A stretch of DNA of 53,675 nucleotides from Betaproteobacteria bacterium (GCA_013289985.1 JABCYW010000028.1:1-53675), one strand, 5' to 3'. Positions 33,202 to 43,800 are shown, numbered from the stretch's first letter. Made by a program: numbers and translations. The notes: generated by a model from the letters alone, not told the origin.

Positions 33202-35100
33202 CTACGGATTGGTGCTTGTCTGCGGCACGCCGGCTGCCGGGTAGCCGGTCATGCCGAACAGCTTGCGCACGTCGGGGCTGCCGTTGCCGTACACGTAGTT
33301 GTAGTTGTAGCTCGGGAAGCCGTCGTACACGACGCCGTTGTAGCCCGGGTTGTCGCGATGGAAGAATTGCAGCGCGGCCGGCGCCTTGCTGCCGCCCAGC
33401 AGCGTCTGCATGGCGCCCACGGCGTACAGGTAGTAGTTCGCGTTGCCCAGGCGATGGTTGCGCTTGCCGAGCTGCTGCTCGAAGACCGCCAGCGCGCCGG
33501 CGAATTCCGGCGACGCGATCGACGTGCCGATGAGGGCGATGTAGCTGCCGCCGATGCCCACGCCGTATGCCGCGACGACCGCGCTGTCGTCGTCGCTGCA
33601 GGTGACGGCCAGGCCCGGGCAGCCGCCCACGTGCATGCCGACGTCGGGAACCGTGCGGTACTGCGCCGAGCCGGTCCTGGCCAGGATCTGGTACAGCGGC
33701 TTCCTGAAGGTCGTGCTGACGCCACCGCCCGCACCCCAGGCCCCGCCGGAGACCGGCGTGCCGATGCCGTACGGGTCGTACGGAACCTCCGGGTCGCTGT
33801 ACGCGCTCTCGCGCACGTACGCCGATCTCAGACTGCTGGCGGAGCTCGTGGTGACGAGGTTGCCTCCGCCGACCGCCGTGACGTCGGGATCGGCCGCCGG
33901 GGTGCTCACGCCCGCCACGAAGGTCGGGCTCGTGCCGCCGGTGAAGTAGTCGGCGGTCGGGCATTCGAGGCCGGCCTCGTCGCCGGAGCTGGCCACGAAG
34001 GTGATGCCCTGCGCGTTGCCCTGGAGGTACAGCTCGTGCTCGGCCTCGAGGATGCCCGTGTAGTCGACGCCGCCGTTGTACGCGGGGGTGTAGAAGAGCT
34101 CGCACTCGCCGAACGACGAGTTGACGATGTCGTACTTGTTGGAGTCGACGATGTACTGGTAGCCGTCCATGACGGACTGGTCGGACAGGTCGGGGATGCT
34201 CACGAGCGTGACCTGCGCGCCCGGGGCGCCCCCCAGCACCTGCTGCACGTCCAGGCTTGCCTCGACCGAGCCGCCGCCGTTGTAGGCGCCGCCGCCGTCG
34301 ATCGGCACGGTGGCGACCGAAGGCGCCGGCTTGCCGGTGATCGCGGTGAACTTCTCGTGCGTGAACATGGCCGCCACGTCGCCCGGGAACACGAGGTCGG
34401 ACATCAGCACGGCCACGCTCACGCCGCTGCCGTCGGTGCCGGGCGCGTAGGCGGGATAGTCGTAGGCCTGTTTCAGGTCCGAGAACCAGTACGGGCCCGT
34501 CGCGCCGTAGCGGTTGTCGCCCGTGGCCGCGGGCGCCGCGCCCAGCACGCGCGCATGGACCTGGTGCTCGGGCAGCTTGGCCAGGCCGACGATGTGCAGC
34601 GGAATGGCGGCCAGCTCCACGGGCACCTGCAAGGCATGGCGCGCCTGGTAGCGCGTGTGCGAGCGCCCGCTGACCTTCTCGAGCGGCGTCGCGAACGCCT
34701 GCGCCACCGCGTCGGCCGTGCCGCTCACGCGCACGCCGTGGGCGTTGGTGGACACGATGGTGAGGCCGCGCGCGGTGAGCGCGTCCTTCACGGCGGCGAT
34801 GTCGGAGGCCTTGGGGCCGTATTGCTGCAGGAAGTCGTCCGGCTTGAGCCACTGGTGGTATTGCGGCGAGCTCTGGTCGTGCATCCGCGCGAGCAGCGAT
34901 TCGAGTTCCTTGCGGTGGCGCAGCGGGAGGTACACGCCGAATTCGACGACGTCCTGTGGGGACGCGGCGGTGACGCTCGCCTGCGGTCTTGCCTGGGCCT
35001 GCGCGAGGTCGGCCTGCGGGGTGGTGGCGGCCGCCGCCGACTGGGTGGCGAGCGCGCCCGCGGCGCATAGGCCGGCCGCCAGGATCCTGTCGAGTCGCAT
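33202..35100 (-). CDS. S53 family (sedolisin/kumamolisin-like) secreted serine-carboxyl peptidase
   Basis: A 632-residue acid protease precursor from ATG 35100. The frame is open to 35169, but the signal peptide starts here (LAAGLCAAGALATQSAAAA). A pro-domain covers about residues 45-190 (VYLPLRHRKELESLLARMHD, PQYHQWLKPDDFLQQYGP), matching the S53 activation peptide. The catalytic domain has Glu280 and Asp284 (SVEASLDVQQVLG), the oxyanion Asp374 (ASSGDEAG) and the nucleophile Ser527 in LIGTSIASPEFAG, where most relatives have SGTS. C-terminal PDVGMHVGG and a Tyr/Asn/Asp-rich end form the calcium-site region. It works in acidic surroundings, secreted. It is monocistronic, with a terminator after it. 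Confidence 0.92.
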   Translation of the reverse strand: MRLDRILAAGLCAAGALATQSAAAATTPQADLAQAQARPQASVTAASPQDVVEFGVYLPLRHRKELESLLARMHDQSSPQYHQWLKPDDFLQQYGPKASDIAAVKDALTARGLTIVSTNAHGVRVSGTADAVAQAFATPLEKVSGRSHTRYQARHALQVPVELAAIPLHIVGLAKLPEHQVHARVLGAAPAATGDNRYGATGPYWFSDLKQAYDYPAYAPGTDGSGVSVAVLMSDLVFPGDVAAMFTHEKFTAITGKPAPSVATVPIDGGGAYNGGGSVEASLDVQQVLGGAPGAQVTLVSIPDLSDQSVMDGYQYIVDSNKYDIVNSSFGECELFYTPAYNGGVDYTGILEAEHELYLQGNAQGITFVASSGDEAGLECPTADYFTGGTSPTFVAGVSTPAADPDVTAVGGGNLVTTSSASSLRSAYVRESAYSDPEVPYDPYGIGTPVSGGAWGAGGGVSTTFRKPLYQILARTGSAQYRTVPDVGMHVGGCPGLAVTCSDDDSAVVAAYGVGIGGSYIALIGTSIASPEFAGALAVFEQQLGKRNHRLGNANYYLYAVGAMQTLLGGSKAPAALQFFHRDNPGYNGVVYDGFPSYNYNYVYGNGSPDVRKLFGMTGYPAAGVPQTSTNP

Positions 35101-35299
35101 GGGTTCCCTCTCGTTGGGTGAGCAGTGGTGCGTGTCGAAAAGTCTCTTCGCGCCGGGAGGGCCCGTCAACGGCAGGGCGGCCGAGAAACAGGGGGCGTGC
35201 TATCCCTATCCGGGGAAGCGCGTGTCGCGAGGGCGTGGCCGCCTGGCGGATAGGCCGCGGCTCCCGTCGTTCCCCGGGTCGCACGGCGCCCCGTCTGCG
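35101..35299. other. intergenic region between sedolisin and htpG promoters
   Basis: With the promoter and leader this makes a 351-base divergent gap. Apart from the heat-shock-like promoter I see no gene. The first part must carry the sedolisin promoter, which I could not define. Confidence 0.35.
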
Positions 35300-35327
35300 C
35301 TTGAAAACCCGCGCTCCGGCCCGCAAT
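35300..35327 (+). promoter_or_regulatory. candidate sigma32 (heat-shock) promoter of htpG
   Basis: CTTGAAA (35300-35306) is an exact match to the sigma32 -35 element. Thirteen bases later CCCGCAAT partly matches the CCCCATNT -10. It lies ~125 bases upstream of htpG, a known heat-shock gene. The -10 match is only partial, and a sigma70 box could also be present around ACAATACGG at 35341. Confidence 0.45.
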
Positions 35328-35451
35328 TGGCCGTCGGGCGACAATACGGGGTTTCCGCCGCCGTGCCGGCGCGCGGATGCGGGGCGGCCCCGTCGCGGCC
35401 GATCCTCCCCCGTCCCCATCCTTCGACCCAGACCAAATCGGGCTTCATTCC

Positions 35452-37332
35452 ATGGAAAAGCAAACTCTCTCGTTCCAGGCCGAGGTCAAGCAGATCCTGC
35501 ACCTCGTCACGCACTCGCTGTACTCGAACAAGGAAATCTTCCTGCGCGAGCTGGTCTCGAACGCATCGGACGCCTGCGACAAGCTGCGCTTCGAGGCCAT
35601 CGACCACCCGCAATTCCTGGAAGACGCCCCCAACCTCGAGCTGCGCATCTTCTTCGACGCGGAAAAGAAGACGCTCACCATCCGCGACAACGGCATCGGC
35701 CTGTCGGCGGAGGAGGCCGTGTCGCACCTGGGCACCATCGCCAAGAGCGGTACCAAGGAGTTCATGTCCCGGCTGGAAGGCGACCAGAAGAAGGACGCCG
35801 CGCTGATCGGCCAGTTCGGCGTGGGCTTCTACTCGGGCTTCATCGTGGCCGACCGCATCACCGTGGAATCGCGCCGCGCCGGCCTGCCGGCGGAGCAGGG
35901 CGTGCGCTGGAGCTCGGAAGGCACCGGCGACTTCGAGGTGGAGGAGATCACGCGGGCCGAGCGCGGCACCGACGTCGTCCTGCACCTGCGCGAGGGCGAG
36001 GACGAGTTCCTGCGCCCGTGGAAGCTCAAGTCCATCATCGCCAAGTACTCCGACCACATCTCGCTGCCCATCCTGATGAAGAAGGAGGAATGGAACGGCG
36101 AGACGGCCGAGTACAAGACGCTCGACGAGTGGGAGACGGTCAACAAGGCCTCCGCGCTGTGGGCGCGCTCCAAGAGCGACGTGACCGACGCCGAGTACAC
36201 CGATTTCTACAAGCAGATCAGCTACGACAGCGATGCGCCGCTGGCCTACACGCACAACCGCGTGGAAGGCCGCAGCGAATACACGCAGCTGCTCTACATC
36301 CCGGCGCACGCGCCGCTGGACATGTGGAACCGCGACAAGCGCGGCGGCGTGAAGCTCTACGTCAAGCGCATCTTCATCATGGACGACGCCGAGGCGCTGA
36401 TGCCGGTGTACCTGCGCTTCGTCAAGGGCGTGATCGACTCGGCCGACCTGCCGCTGAACGTCTCGCGCGAGCTGCTGCAGGAAAGCCGCGATGTGAAGGC
36501 GATCCGCGAGGGCTCCACCAAGCGCGTGCTGTCCATGCTCGAATCGCTGGCCGACAGCGAGAGCGCGGAAGACAAGGACAAGTACCAGGCGTTCTGGGAC
36601 GAGTTCGGCGCGGTGCTCAAGGAAGGCATCGGCGAGGACCACCAGAACAAGGAACGCCTGGCCAAGCTGTACCGCTTCGCGTCCACGCACGCCGACAAGG
36701 GCGTGTCGCTGGCCGACTACGTGTCGCGCATGAAGGAAGGCCAGCAGGCCATCTACGTGATCGCGTCCGACTCGCTGGGCGCCGCCAAGGCCAGCCCGCA
36801 GCTCGAGATCTTCCGCAAGAAGGGCATCGAGGTGCTGCTGCTCGCCGACCGCGTCGACGAGTGGCTGCTGTCGCACCTGCACGAGTTCGAGGGCCACACG
36901 CTGCAGAGCGTCGCCAAGGGCGCGGTCGATCTCGGCACGCTGCAGGACGAGGACGAGAAGAAGGCCGCCGACGCCGCGGCCACCGCGTTCGCGCCGGTGC
37001 TCGAGCGCCTGAAGGAATCGCTGAAGGACCGCGCCAAGGACGTCCGCGCCACTTCGCGCCTGGTCGATTCCGCGGCCTGCATCGTCGTCGAGGACGGCGA
37101 GATGAGCGCCCACCTGGCTCGTCTGCTCAAGCAGTCCGGCCAGGCCGCGCCCGACACCAAGCCCATCCTCGAGGTGAACCCCGAGCACGCGCTGGTGAAG
37201 AAGCTCGAGGCCGATCCGCGCTTCGACGACTTCGCCCACCTGCTGTTCGACCAGGCCTGGCTGGCCGAGGGCGGCCAGCTGGAAGAGCCGGCGGCGTACG
37301 TGCAGCGCGTGAATCGCCTGCTCGTGGGCTGA
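35452..37332 (+). CDS. htpG: molecular chaperone HtpG (bacterial Hsp90)
   Basis: ATP-dependent cytosolic chaperone, a dimer. The 626-residue protein has the N-terminal GHKL ATPase domain (residues 1-230): [17 protein letters not shown] (Glu/Asn of the nucleotide site), [24 protein letters not shown] and [16 protein letters not shown] middle domain follows (about 235-500; [18 protein letters not shown] with the catalytic Arg-containing loop) and a C-terminal dimerisation domain. It has the length of E. coli HtpG. It is followed 19 bases later by queE and then queD, so the three are probably one unit. A sigma32-like promoter is placed upstream. Confidence 0.97.
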   Translation: MEKQTLSFQAEVKQILHLVTHSLYSNKEIFLRELVSNASDACDKLRFEAIDHPQFLEDAPNLELRIFFDAEKKTLTIRDNGIGLSAEEAVSHLGTIAKSGTKEFMSRLEGDQKKDAALIGQFGVGFYSGFIVADRITVESRRAGLPAEQGVRWSSEGTGDFEVEEITRAERGTDVVLHLREGEDEFLRPWKLKSIIAKYSDHISLPILMKKEEWNGETAEYKTLDEWETVNKASALWARSKSDVTDAEYTDFYKQISYDSDAPLAYTHNRVEGRSEYTQLLYIPAHAPLDMWNRDKRGGVKLYVKRIFIMDDAEALMPVYLRFVKGVIDSADLPLNVSRELLQESRDVKAIREGSTKRVLSMLESLADSESAEDKDKYQAFWDEFGAVLKEGIGEDHQNKERLAKLYRFASTHADKGVSLADYVSRMKEGQQAIYVIASDSLGAAKASPQLEIFRKKGIEVLLLADRVDEWLLSHLHEFEGHTLQSVAKGAVDLGTLQDEDEKKAADAAATAFAPVLERLKESLKDRAKDVRATSRLVDSAACIVVEDGEMSAHLARLLKQSGQAAPDTKPILEVNPEHALVKKLEADPRFDDFAHLLFDQAWLAEGGQLEEPAAYVQRVNRLLVG

Positions 37333-37351
37333 TCGCGGAGAAGGTGCGTTC

Positions 37352-37984
37352 GTGACCTATAGCGTCAAGGAGATCTTCTATACGCTGCAGGGCGAGGGCG
37401 CCAATGCGGGGCGGCCGGCGGTGTTCTGCCGCTTCGCGGGCTGCAACCTGTGGACGGGCCGCGAGGACGATCGCGCGGACGCCGTCTGCAAGTTCTGCGA
37501 CACCGACTTCGTGGGCACCGACGGCGACGGTGGCGGCAAGTTCAGGACGGCCGAACTCCTCGCCGACGAGATCGCCAAGCATTGGGGCGACACGCCCACG
37601 CACCGCTTCGTGGTGCTGACGGGCGGCGAGCCGCTGCTGCAGGTCGATGCCGCGCTGACCGAGGCCCTGCACGCGCGCGGCTTCACGATCGCGGTGGAGA
37701 CCAACGGCACGGTCGAGCCGCCGCCGGGGCTCGACTGGATCTGCGTGAGCCCCAAGGCCGATTCGAAGGTCGTCCTCACCGCGGGCGACGAGCTGAAGCT
37801 GGTGTTCCCTCAGGACGGCGTCGACCCGCAACGATTCACCGCGCTCGCCTTCAAGCACTTCTACCTGCAGCCCATGGACAACCTGCTGCAGGCCACCAAC
37901 CAGCGCCTGGCGATGGACTACTGCCTCGCGCACCCCCAATGGAAACTCGGCCTGCAGACCCACAAGCTGCTCAACATCCGTTGA
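37352..37984 (+). CDS. queE: 7-carboxy-7-deazaguanine synthase QueE
   Basis: Radical SAM enzyme that converts 6-carboxy-tetrahydropterin to 7-carboxy-7-deazaguanine in queuosine synthesis. The 210-residue product is translated from GTG 37352 (GGAGAAGG site). The cluster cysteines are C31, C46 and C49, spaced CX14CX2C instead of CX3CX2C, as in the structurally studied Burkholderia multivorans QueE. LTGGEPLLQ near 90-98 and ETNGTVEPP near 120 bind SAM. QueD follows 30 bases downstream, giving two consecutive steps of the pathway. The C-terminus (HPQWKLGLQTHKLLNIR) is the family signature. Confidence 0.95.
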   Translation: MTYSVKEIFYTLQGEGANAGRPAVFCRFAGCNLWTGREDDRADAVCKFCDTDFVGTDGDGGGKFRTAELLADEIAKHWGDTPTHRFVVLTGGEPLLQVDAALTEALHARGFTIAVETNGTVEPPPGLDWICVSPKADSKVVLTAGDELKLVFPQDGVDPQRFTALAFKHFYLQPMDNLLQATNQRLAMDYCLAHPQWKLGLQTHKLLNIR

Positions 37985-38014
37985 ACGCTTGAGGGTCGAG
38001 GTCTCGATCCCATC

Positions 38015-38464
38015 ATGCTCACGATCACCAAACGACTCGAATTCGACGCCGGCCACCGCATCCCGCAGCACAAGAGCCAGTGCCGCAACCTGCATGGCCA
38101 CCGCTACGCCCTGGAGATCACGCTCGAGGGCGAGCCGATCGATGACCCCGAGTCCAGCGACCACGGCATGCTGATGGACTTCACCGACGTGAAGTCGCTC
38201 GCCAAGGAGCACCTGGTCGACCTGTGGGATCACGCGTTCCTGGTGCACGACGGCGACACGCTCATCCGCGGCCTGCTCGCGCAGATCCCCGGCCACAAGA
38301 CCGTGGTGCTGAACCGCGTGCCGACGGCCGAGAACCTCGTCGCGATCGCGTTCGGGATCCTCGATCCGCTCTACACCGAGCGCTTCGGCAACCACCTCAG
38401 GCTGCGCAAGCTGCGCCTGTACGAGACGCCCACGAGCTGGGCCGACTGCGACCGCCCGGCCTGA
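38015..38464 (+). CDS. queD: 6-carboxy-5,6,7,8-tetrahydropterin synthase QueD
   Basis: Zinc enzyme making 6-carboxytetrahydropterin from dihydroneopterin triphosphate, one step before QueE. The 149-residue protein has the zinc ligands His14 (FDAGHRI), His27 and His29 (NLHGHRY), the catalytic Cys23 (QCRNLHGH), and Asp72-His73 (WDHAFL). GMLMDFTDVK and VPTAENLVAIAFGI are family motifs. Normal length for the bacterial class. Third gene of the htpG-queE-queD unit; converges on the MFS gene. Confidence 0.95.
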   Translation: MLTITKRLEFDAGHRIPQHKSQCRNLHGHRYALEITLEGEPIDDPESSDHGMLMDFTDVKSLAKEHLVDLWDHAFLVHDGDTLIRGLLAQIPGHKTVVLNRVPTAENLVAIAFGILDPLYTERFGNHLRLRKLRLYETPTSWADCDRPA

Positions 38465-38473
38465 GGGCGGCCC

Positions 38474-39682
38474 TCACGCGCTCGCGGGCGTGACGGACGT
38501 GCGCACGCGCGGCAGCGCGAGCGCAATCGCGCCGGCGCCCAGGCCCACCGCGAGCGAACCCAGGTACATCCACGTGTACGCGTGGAAGTGATCGTAGATC
38601 CAGCCGCCGAGCGCCGGCCCCAGCGCCATGCCCAGGCCCGACAGCAGCGTCATCGCGCCGAGCACGGTGCCCATGATCTGTGGCGCGAAGTAGTCGCGGG
38701 CGAGCGCCGAATAGAGCGGCATGACGCCGCCATAGGCCATGCCGAACACGAACGCGACCACGTAGAAGTCGGCCAGTCCCGTGGCGAGCACGTACGAGCC
38801 CGCGGCCAGCGCCTGCGTCACCAGACCCACGACGATCATGCGCTTGACGCCCACCTTGTCGCCCAGCACGCCGAACAGCAGCCGGCCCACCAGCCCCGCG
38901 AAGCCTTCGACGCTGTAGATCGTCACCGCGGTCATCGGCGGCAGGCCGCAGCCGATCGCGTAGCTGATGGTGTGGAAGATCGGCCCGGCGTGGGTGGCAC
39001 AGCAGGCGAAGAAGGTCAGCGACAGCACGACGAAGGGCCGTGAACGCAGGGCGCGCCCAGCGGCGGCCTTCAGCCCGGGGCCGCCCACGCCGCCCGCGGC
39101 CGTGGCGGCTGGCATGTGTGGCGGCCGGTGCACGCACAGCGCGGCGGGCACCAGCAGCACCACCACTGCGGCGGCCAGTATCAGCTGCGACGTTCGCCAG
39201 CCGTGCGTGACCACCAGGTTCGCGGCGAACGGCGACACCGTCATGGGCGCCACGCCGATGCCCGACGACACCAGCGAGACCGCCAGCGCCCGGTGCCTGT
39301 CGAACCACAGCGTGACGGTGGACATCAGCGGCACCATCAGGCTGCCCGCGGCCACGCCGATCAGCAATCCGTAGATCGCCTGGAATTCCAGCAGCGAGGT
39401 GGAGCGGCTCGCCAGCGCCAGGCCCGCGCCCAGCAGCAGCACGCCGGCCAGCAGGATCATGCGCGGCCCGTAACGGTCGCTGAGCCCGCCCCAGAAGAAC
39501 GAGCCGACGCCCATCGTGAGGAAGTTCAGCGTCATCGCGAACCCGATGCCGCCGCGCGACCAGCCGGTGTCGGCCGAGATCGGCGCGAGGAACACGGGCA
39601 GCGACAGCAGCGCGCCCATGGCCATCCACGTGATCAGCGCGCCCGCGCCGACCACCAGCCAGCCGGAATGAAGTTTCGTCAT
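38474..39682 (-). CDS. MFS transporter (OFA/monocarboxylate-like)
   Basis: A 402-residue inner-membrane transporter with 12 predicted membrane segments in two halves of six. The N-terminal sequence (WLVVGAGALITWMAMGALLS) and GGLSDRYGPRMILLAG in the loop after helix 2 carry the MFS motif A (GxLxDRxGxR). RLLFGVLGDKVGVKRMIVVG is the matching loop in the second half, and FGMAYGGVMPLYSALARDYF resembles oxalate/formate and monocarboxylate exchangers. The start ATG 39682 has no strong ribosome site. Substrate unknown. It lies alone, convergent with queD and facing a low-GC spacer on its upstream side. Confidence 0.88.
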   Translation of the reverse strand: MTKLHSGWLVVGAGALITWMAMGALLSLPVFLAPISADTGWSRGGIGFAMTLNFLTMGVGSFFWGGLSDRYGPRMILLAGVLLLGAGLALASRSTSLLEFQAIYGLLIGVAAGSLMVPLMSTVTLWFDRHRALAVSLVSSGIGVAPMTVSPFAANLVVTHGWRTSQLILAAAVVVLLVPAALCVHRPPHMPAATAAGGVGGPGLKAAAGRALRSRPFVVLSLTFFACCATHAGPIFHTISYAIGCGLPPMTAVTIYSVEGFAGLVGRLLFGVLGDKVGVKRMIVVGLVTQALAAGSYVLATGLADFYVVAFVFGMAYGGVMPLYSALARDYFAPQIMGTVLGAMTLLSGLGMALGPALGGWIYDHFHAYTWMYLGSLAVGLGAGAIALALPRVRTSVTPASA

Positions 39683-39952
39683 GTGCGGAGCCTCCTGGTC
39701 ACCGACGACGTTTCGACGCGCCCGGAATCGACAACGCGCGCCCACATTTTCGCCGTCACACGGCGATACGCGCAGAAGTCGTTCGTCACCGGTGTCAGCC
39801 GCCGCACCTCCATCACGTACACATGACTGATCGCGACGTCCGGCTTGGCGGCGGCAAGGGTGTTCGCGATCAGGCCCGGTCGTACCTCGCATGCAACAAT
39901 CAACCTGAGTGAGGCATATGCAGCGTCTACCTGACATCGATTGAATCGGTCA
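39683..39952. other. intergenic spacer upstream of MFS and glycosyltransferase genes
   Basis: 270 bases between two divergent starts, AT-richer than the surroundings. A minus-strand frame of 105 codons overlaps it, but has no family resemblance. No terminator or operator could be defined. Confidence 0.35.
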
Positions 39953-40759
39953 ATGAGATCACTTACGCCCGGATTGATTTCCGTCGTCATTCCCACTCGA
40001 AACCGGCCCGAGCTTTTGCGGCGCGCGGTCGCCAGCGTGGTTGCGCAGAACTACCGACCGATCGAGTTGGTCATCATCGACAACCTGTCGGATTCGGCCG
40101 TGGAAGTGGATCCCGGCGATCTCGAATGCGTCGTCCATCGCAACAGCGCGATGCTGAACTTGCCGACGAACCGCAATCTTGGCGTGAGCATGTCGAGTGG
40201 CGAATTCGTCTGTTTCCTCGATGACGACGACTCGTACATGCCCAACAAGCTGAGCCTCCTGGCCGGCAAGATGGACGGCATCGACCTCTGCTACGGAAAT
40301 ACGAGCATGGTCGGAAGGCACGGCATGTCGCTGGGGGTGTGCCGTGGCGGCACGGAGATCGATCAACTGATGCGCTACCGATACATCCACCACAATGCGA
40401 CCCTCATGCGACGAAGCATGTTCGACGAGGTGCTGTTCGACGAGAACATGACGACGTTCGAGGATGTCGATTTCATGTTTCGCGTCGTTCGGCAATACGC
40501 CGTACGTCACGTGGACGAAGTCGTCGCCGTCTGGAACCGGGATGATCGTCCTGACCAGATGACCGCGCGCAACCTCCCGCGCGCGTTCCGGAATTGGCTC
40601 CTGCTTTGCAGGCGCTTCGCACCGGAAATCGATCGATATCCGATGGTGGGGAGGTTCTACTACCGGAAGATGTTTCTCCTGGCGATGACCCAGCTTCGGC
40701 CCTTCGTTGCAATCCGGTACTTTCTCAAATATGTCTCGGCACGATTGAAGCCTGGATGA
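39953..40759 (+). CDS. glycosyltransferase family 2
   Basis: A 268-residue protein. ATG 39953 is preferred over a TTG twelve bases earlier. GT-A fold: SVVIPTRNRPELLRRAVASV, then ELVIIDNLSDSAVEV, NLGVSMSSGEFVCFLDDDDS with the DXD-type metal motif (LDDDD) near 90, and an acceptor-side DENMTTFEDVDFMFRVV (EDVDF) near 165. A basic C-terminal segment (FLKYVSARLKPG) may be amphipathic. No membrane segments. Likely adds a sugar to a surface glycan. Composition is AT-richer than neighbouring genes and it is isolated between an MFS gene and the GDH gene, so recent acquisition is possible. Confidence 0.8.
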   Translation: MRSLTPGLISVVIPTRNRPELLRRAVASVVAQNYRPIELVIIDNLSDSAVEVDPGDLECVVHRNSAMLNLPTNRNLGVSMSSGEFVCFLDDDDSYMPNKLSLLAGKMDGIDLCYGNTSMVGRHGMSLGVCRGGTEIDQLMRYRYIHHNATLMRRSMFDEVLFDENMTTFEDVDFMFRVVRQYAVRHVDEVVAVWNRDDRPDQMTARNLPRAFRNWLLLCRRFAPEIDRYPMVGRFYYRKMFLLAMTQLRPFVAIRYFLKYVSARLKPG

Positions 40760-40822
40760 AGCTGCCGTCGATGGGGTGCTGTCGGTTCGGTGGCCTGCCG
40801 GATGGCGGGCGCTGGTGGCGAG

Positions 40823-43800
40823 CTACGCCAGATTGCGCAATTCCCTCAATGCGACGGACAGCATGGCGAGATCTGCCGTTGGCGCATCGCCCAGTTCCGC
40901 GAGCAGACGTTGCGCGCGCTCCAGCTCGAACGCGTTGAGCGCTTCCCACTGCGCCAGCATCTGCCCTGTACTGACCGTGCCGGACTTGAGCACCGCCTGC
41001 GTTATGGCGCGCTGCAACTGCGCGAGATCGTCGCCGAGCGCGGCCTTGGCGAGGCTTTGCCAGTAGCTCTCGGAGGGCAGGCCGGCGATCTGGTTGCGCA
41101 GGCGCGCGAGTCCGAGCCGGTCGGCCACGGCCACGTGGACTTCGCCCACCTCCGCAACGCCGCGCCGCACGGCCTCCGCGACTTCCGCGATGTCCAGGGC
41201 GGCATAGAGGCCCTGGCCGGCGGCGACGCGTTGCGCGAGCGTCTCCGGCACGCCGGCGGCGATCCACGCGGCGGCCATCGGCGAAGCCCCCGCCGCCGTC
41301 GCCAGCGTGCCGCGAAGTGCATCGACCGCGGGCGTGAATCGCTTGAAGATCGCCTCCATCGGCTCGGCAAGACGCCTTGACCGCAGGAACCAGGTCGTCG
41401 CGCTCGCGGTGAGCCAGCCCTCCTCGATCAGCATCTCGGACTGCACGGCATCGGGCACCTTGTTGTCCAGGCCCTCGACGAGCTGCCACAGCGCCACGTG
41501 GCCCATGACCTCGCGCGTGGCGAGGTAGGCGCGCACGACCTGGGCCGGCTTGGCCCCGGTCATGTCGGAGAGCCGGTGCACGAAGGTCGAGCCGACGCGG
41601 TTGACCATGCTGTTGAGGACATGGGTCGCGACGATCTCGCGCCTGAGCGGGTGGCGCGGAATGTAGGCGCCGAACTTCTCGCGCAACTGGGCCGGGAAGT
41701 AGCGCGCGAGCGCGGTGCCGATCCAGGGGTCTTCCGGCAGGTCGGACGCCATGATCTCGTCGAACAGCCACATCTTGCAGTAGGCCAGCAGCACCGCGCG
41801 CTCGGGGTGGGTGAGCGCGAGGCCGCGCGCCTTGCGCTCGGCGATCTCGTCGTCGGTCGGCAGGAACTCGATGGCGCGATTGAGCCGCCCGGCTTTCTCG
41901 AGGAAGCGGATGAAGCGCGCCTCCTGGTCGATGAGCCGCGGGCCCAGCCGGCCGGTGACCGACAGCGCCTGCGTCTGGAAATAGTTGTCGCGCAGCACCA
42001 GCGCCGCGACGTCGTCGGTCATCTGCGCGAGCACCGTGTTGCGCTGCTTGTCGGTGATCTCGCCGTCGGCGATGGCCAGTCCGAGCAGGATCTTGATGTT
42101 GACTTCATGGTCGGACGTGTCGACGCCGGCCGAATTGTCGATCGCGTCGGTGTTGATGCGCACGCCGTTCAACGCCGCCTCGATGCGGCCGCTCTGCGTG
42201 AATCCGAGGTTGCCGCCTTCGCCGATCACCTTGCAGCGCAGGTCGCGCCCGTTGATGCGCAACGCGTCGTTGGCGCGATCGCCGACGTCGGCGTGCGTCT
42301 GCGTGCTCGCCTTGACGTAGGTGCCGATGCCGCCGTTGTAGAGCAGGTCGACGGGCGCCTTCAGGATCGCGCTCAGCAACTCCGTGGCGGTGAGCCGCTC
42401 GGCCTCGATGCCGAGCGCCGCGCGGGCCTGGGGCGAGATCGGGATCGATTTCTCCGAGCGCGCCCAGACGCCGCCGCCCGCGGAGATCAGGTTCGAGTCG
42501 TAGTCGACCCAGGAGGAGCGCGCCAGCTTGAACAGGCGTTCGCGCTCGGCGAACGAGGCGGCTGCGTCCGGCTCCGGGTCGATGAAGATGTGCCGGTGGT
42601 CGAAGGCGGCGATGAGCCGGATGTGACGCGACAGGAGCATGCCGTTGCCGAACACGTCGCCCGACATGTCGCCCACGCCGACGACGGTGAAGTCGGTGCT
42701 CTGGATGTCCACGCCCGTCTCTCGGAAGAATCGCTTCACGCCCTCCCATGCGCCGCGCGCCGTGATGCCCATCACCTTGTGGTCGTAGCCCACGCTGCCG
42801 CCGGAGGCGAACGCGTCGCCCAGCCAATGGCCGTACTCCTTGCTGACCGCGTTCGCGTAGTCGGAGAACGTGGCCGTGCCCTTGTCGGCCGCCACGACGA
42901 GGTAGGGATCGTCGCCGTCGAGGCGCACGACCTGCGGCGGCGGCACGACCACCGTGCCGGCGAGGTTGTCGGTGACGTCGAGCAGGCTGCGCAGGTAGTC
43001 CTGGTAGCAGGCGATGCCTTCCTTCAGGGTGGCGTCGCGGTCGCTCGCCGGCGGCGCCTTCTTCAGCACGAAGCCGCCCTTCGAGCCCACCGGCACGATG
43101 ACGGTGTTCTTCACCATCTGCGCCTTCACGAGCCCCAGGACCTCGGTGCGGAAATCCTCCGGACGATCGGACCAGCGCAGGCCGCCGCGCGCCACCTTGC
43201 CGCCGCGCAGGTGGATGCCCTCGAAGCGCGGCGAATAGACGAAGATCTCGTACAGCGGCTTCGGCTCGGGCAGCCCGGGCACGCGGGCCGATTCGAACTT
43301 GAAGCTGAGGAAGCCGCGCCGCGGGCCGGGCGCGCCCGAGTGCCCGGGGCCGGTGCGCCAGTAGTTCGTGCGCAGGGTTGCCTGGATCAGGGCCAGCAGC
43401 TGGCGCAGCACCCGGTCTTCGGACAGGTTGCTCACGCGGTCCAGGGCCTGCTCGATGGCATTGACCTGGGCGCGCGCGCCCTGTTCGTCGTGCCCCACGG
43501 GGTCGAAGCGGAGCTTGAACAGCGTCACCAGCATGCGTGCGATGCGTGCGTGCTGGGAGAGCGTGGATTCGATCGCGGACTGCGACAACGCGAAGCCGAT
43601 CTGCTTGAGGTACTTGGAATAGGCGCGCAGGACGACAATCTCGTCGGCCGCCAGCCCGGCGCGCAGCACGAGCCGGTTGAAGTCGTCGTTCTCGTCGTCG
43701 CCGCGGAACACGCGCGCGAAACTGCCTTCGAACAGGCGCGCCAGCGTCTCGGGCTCGATGTCCTCGGCGACCTGCGTCTGCAGCTCGAAGTCGTGCATCG

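Noticed and set aside
39679-39996. 105-codon minus-strand frame upstream of the MFS gene
   Set aside because: It overlaps the MFS start and the glycosyltransferase start, has no ribosome site or recognisable family, and probably is chance.
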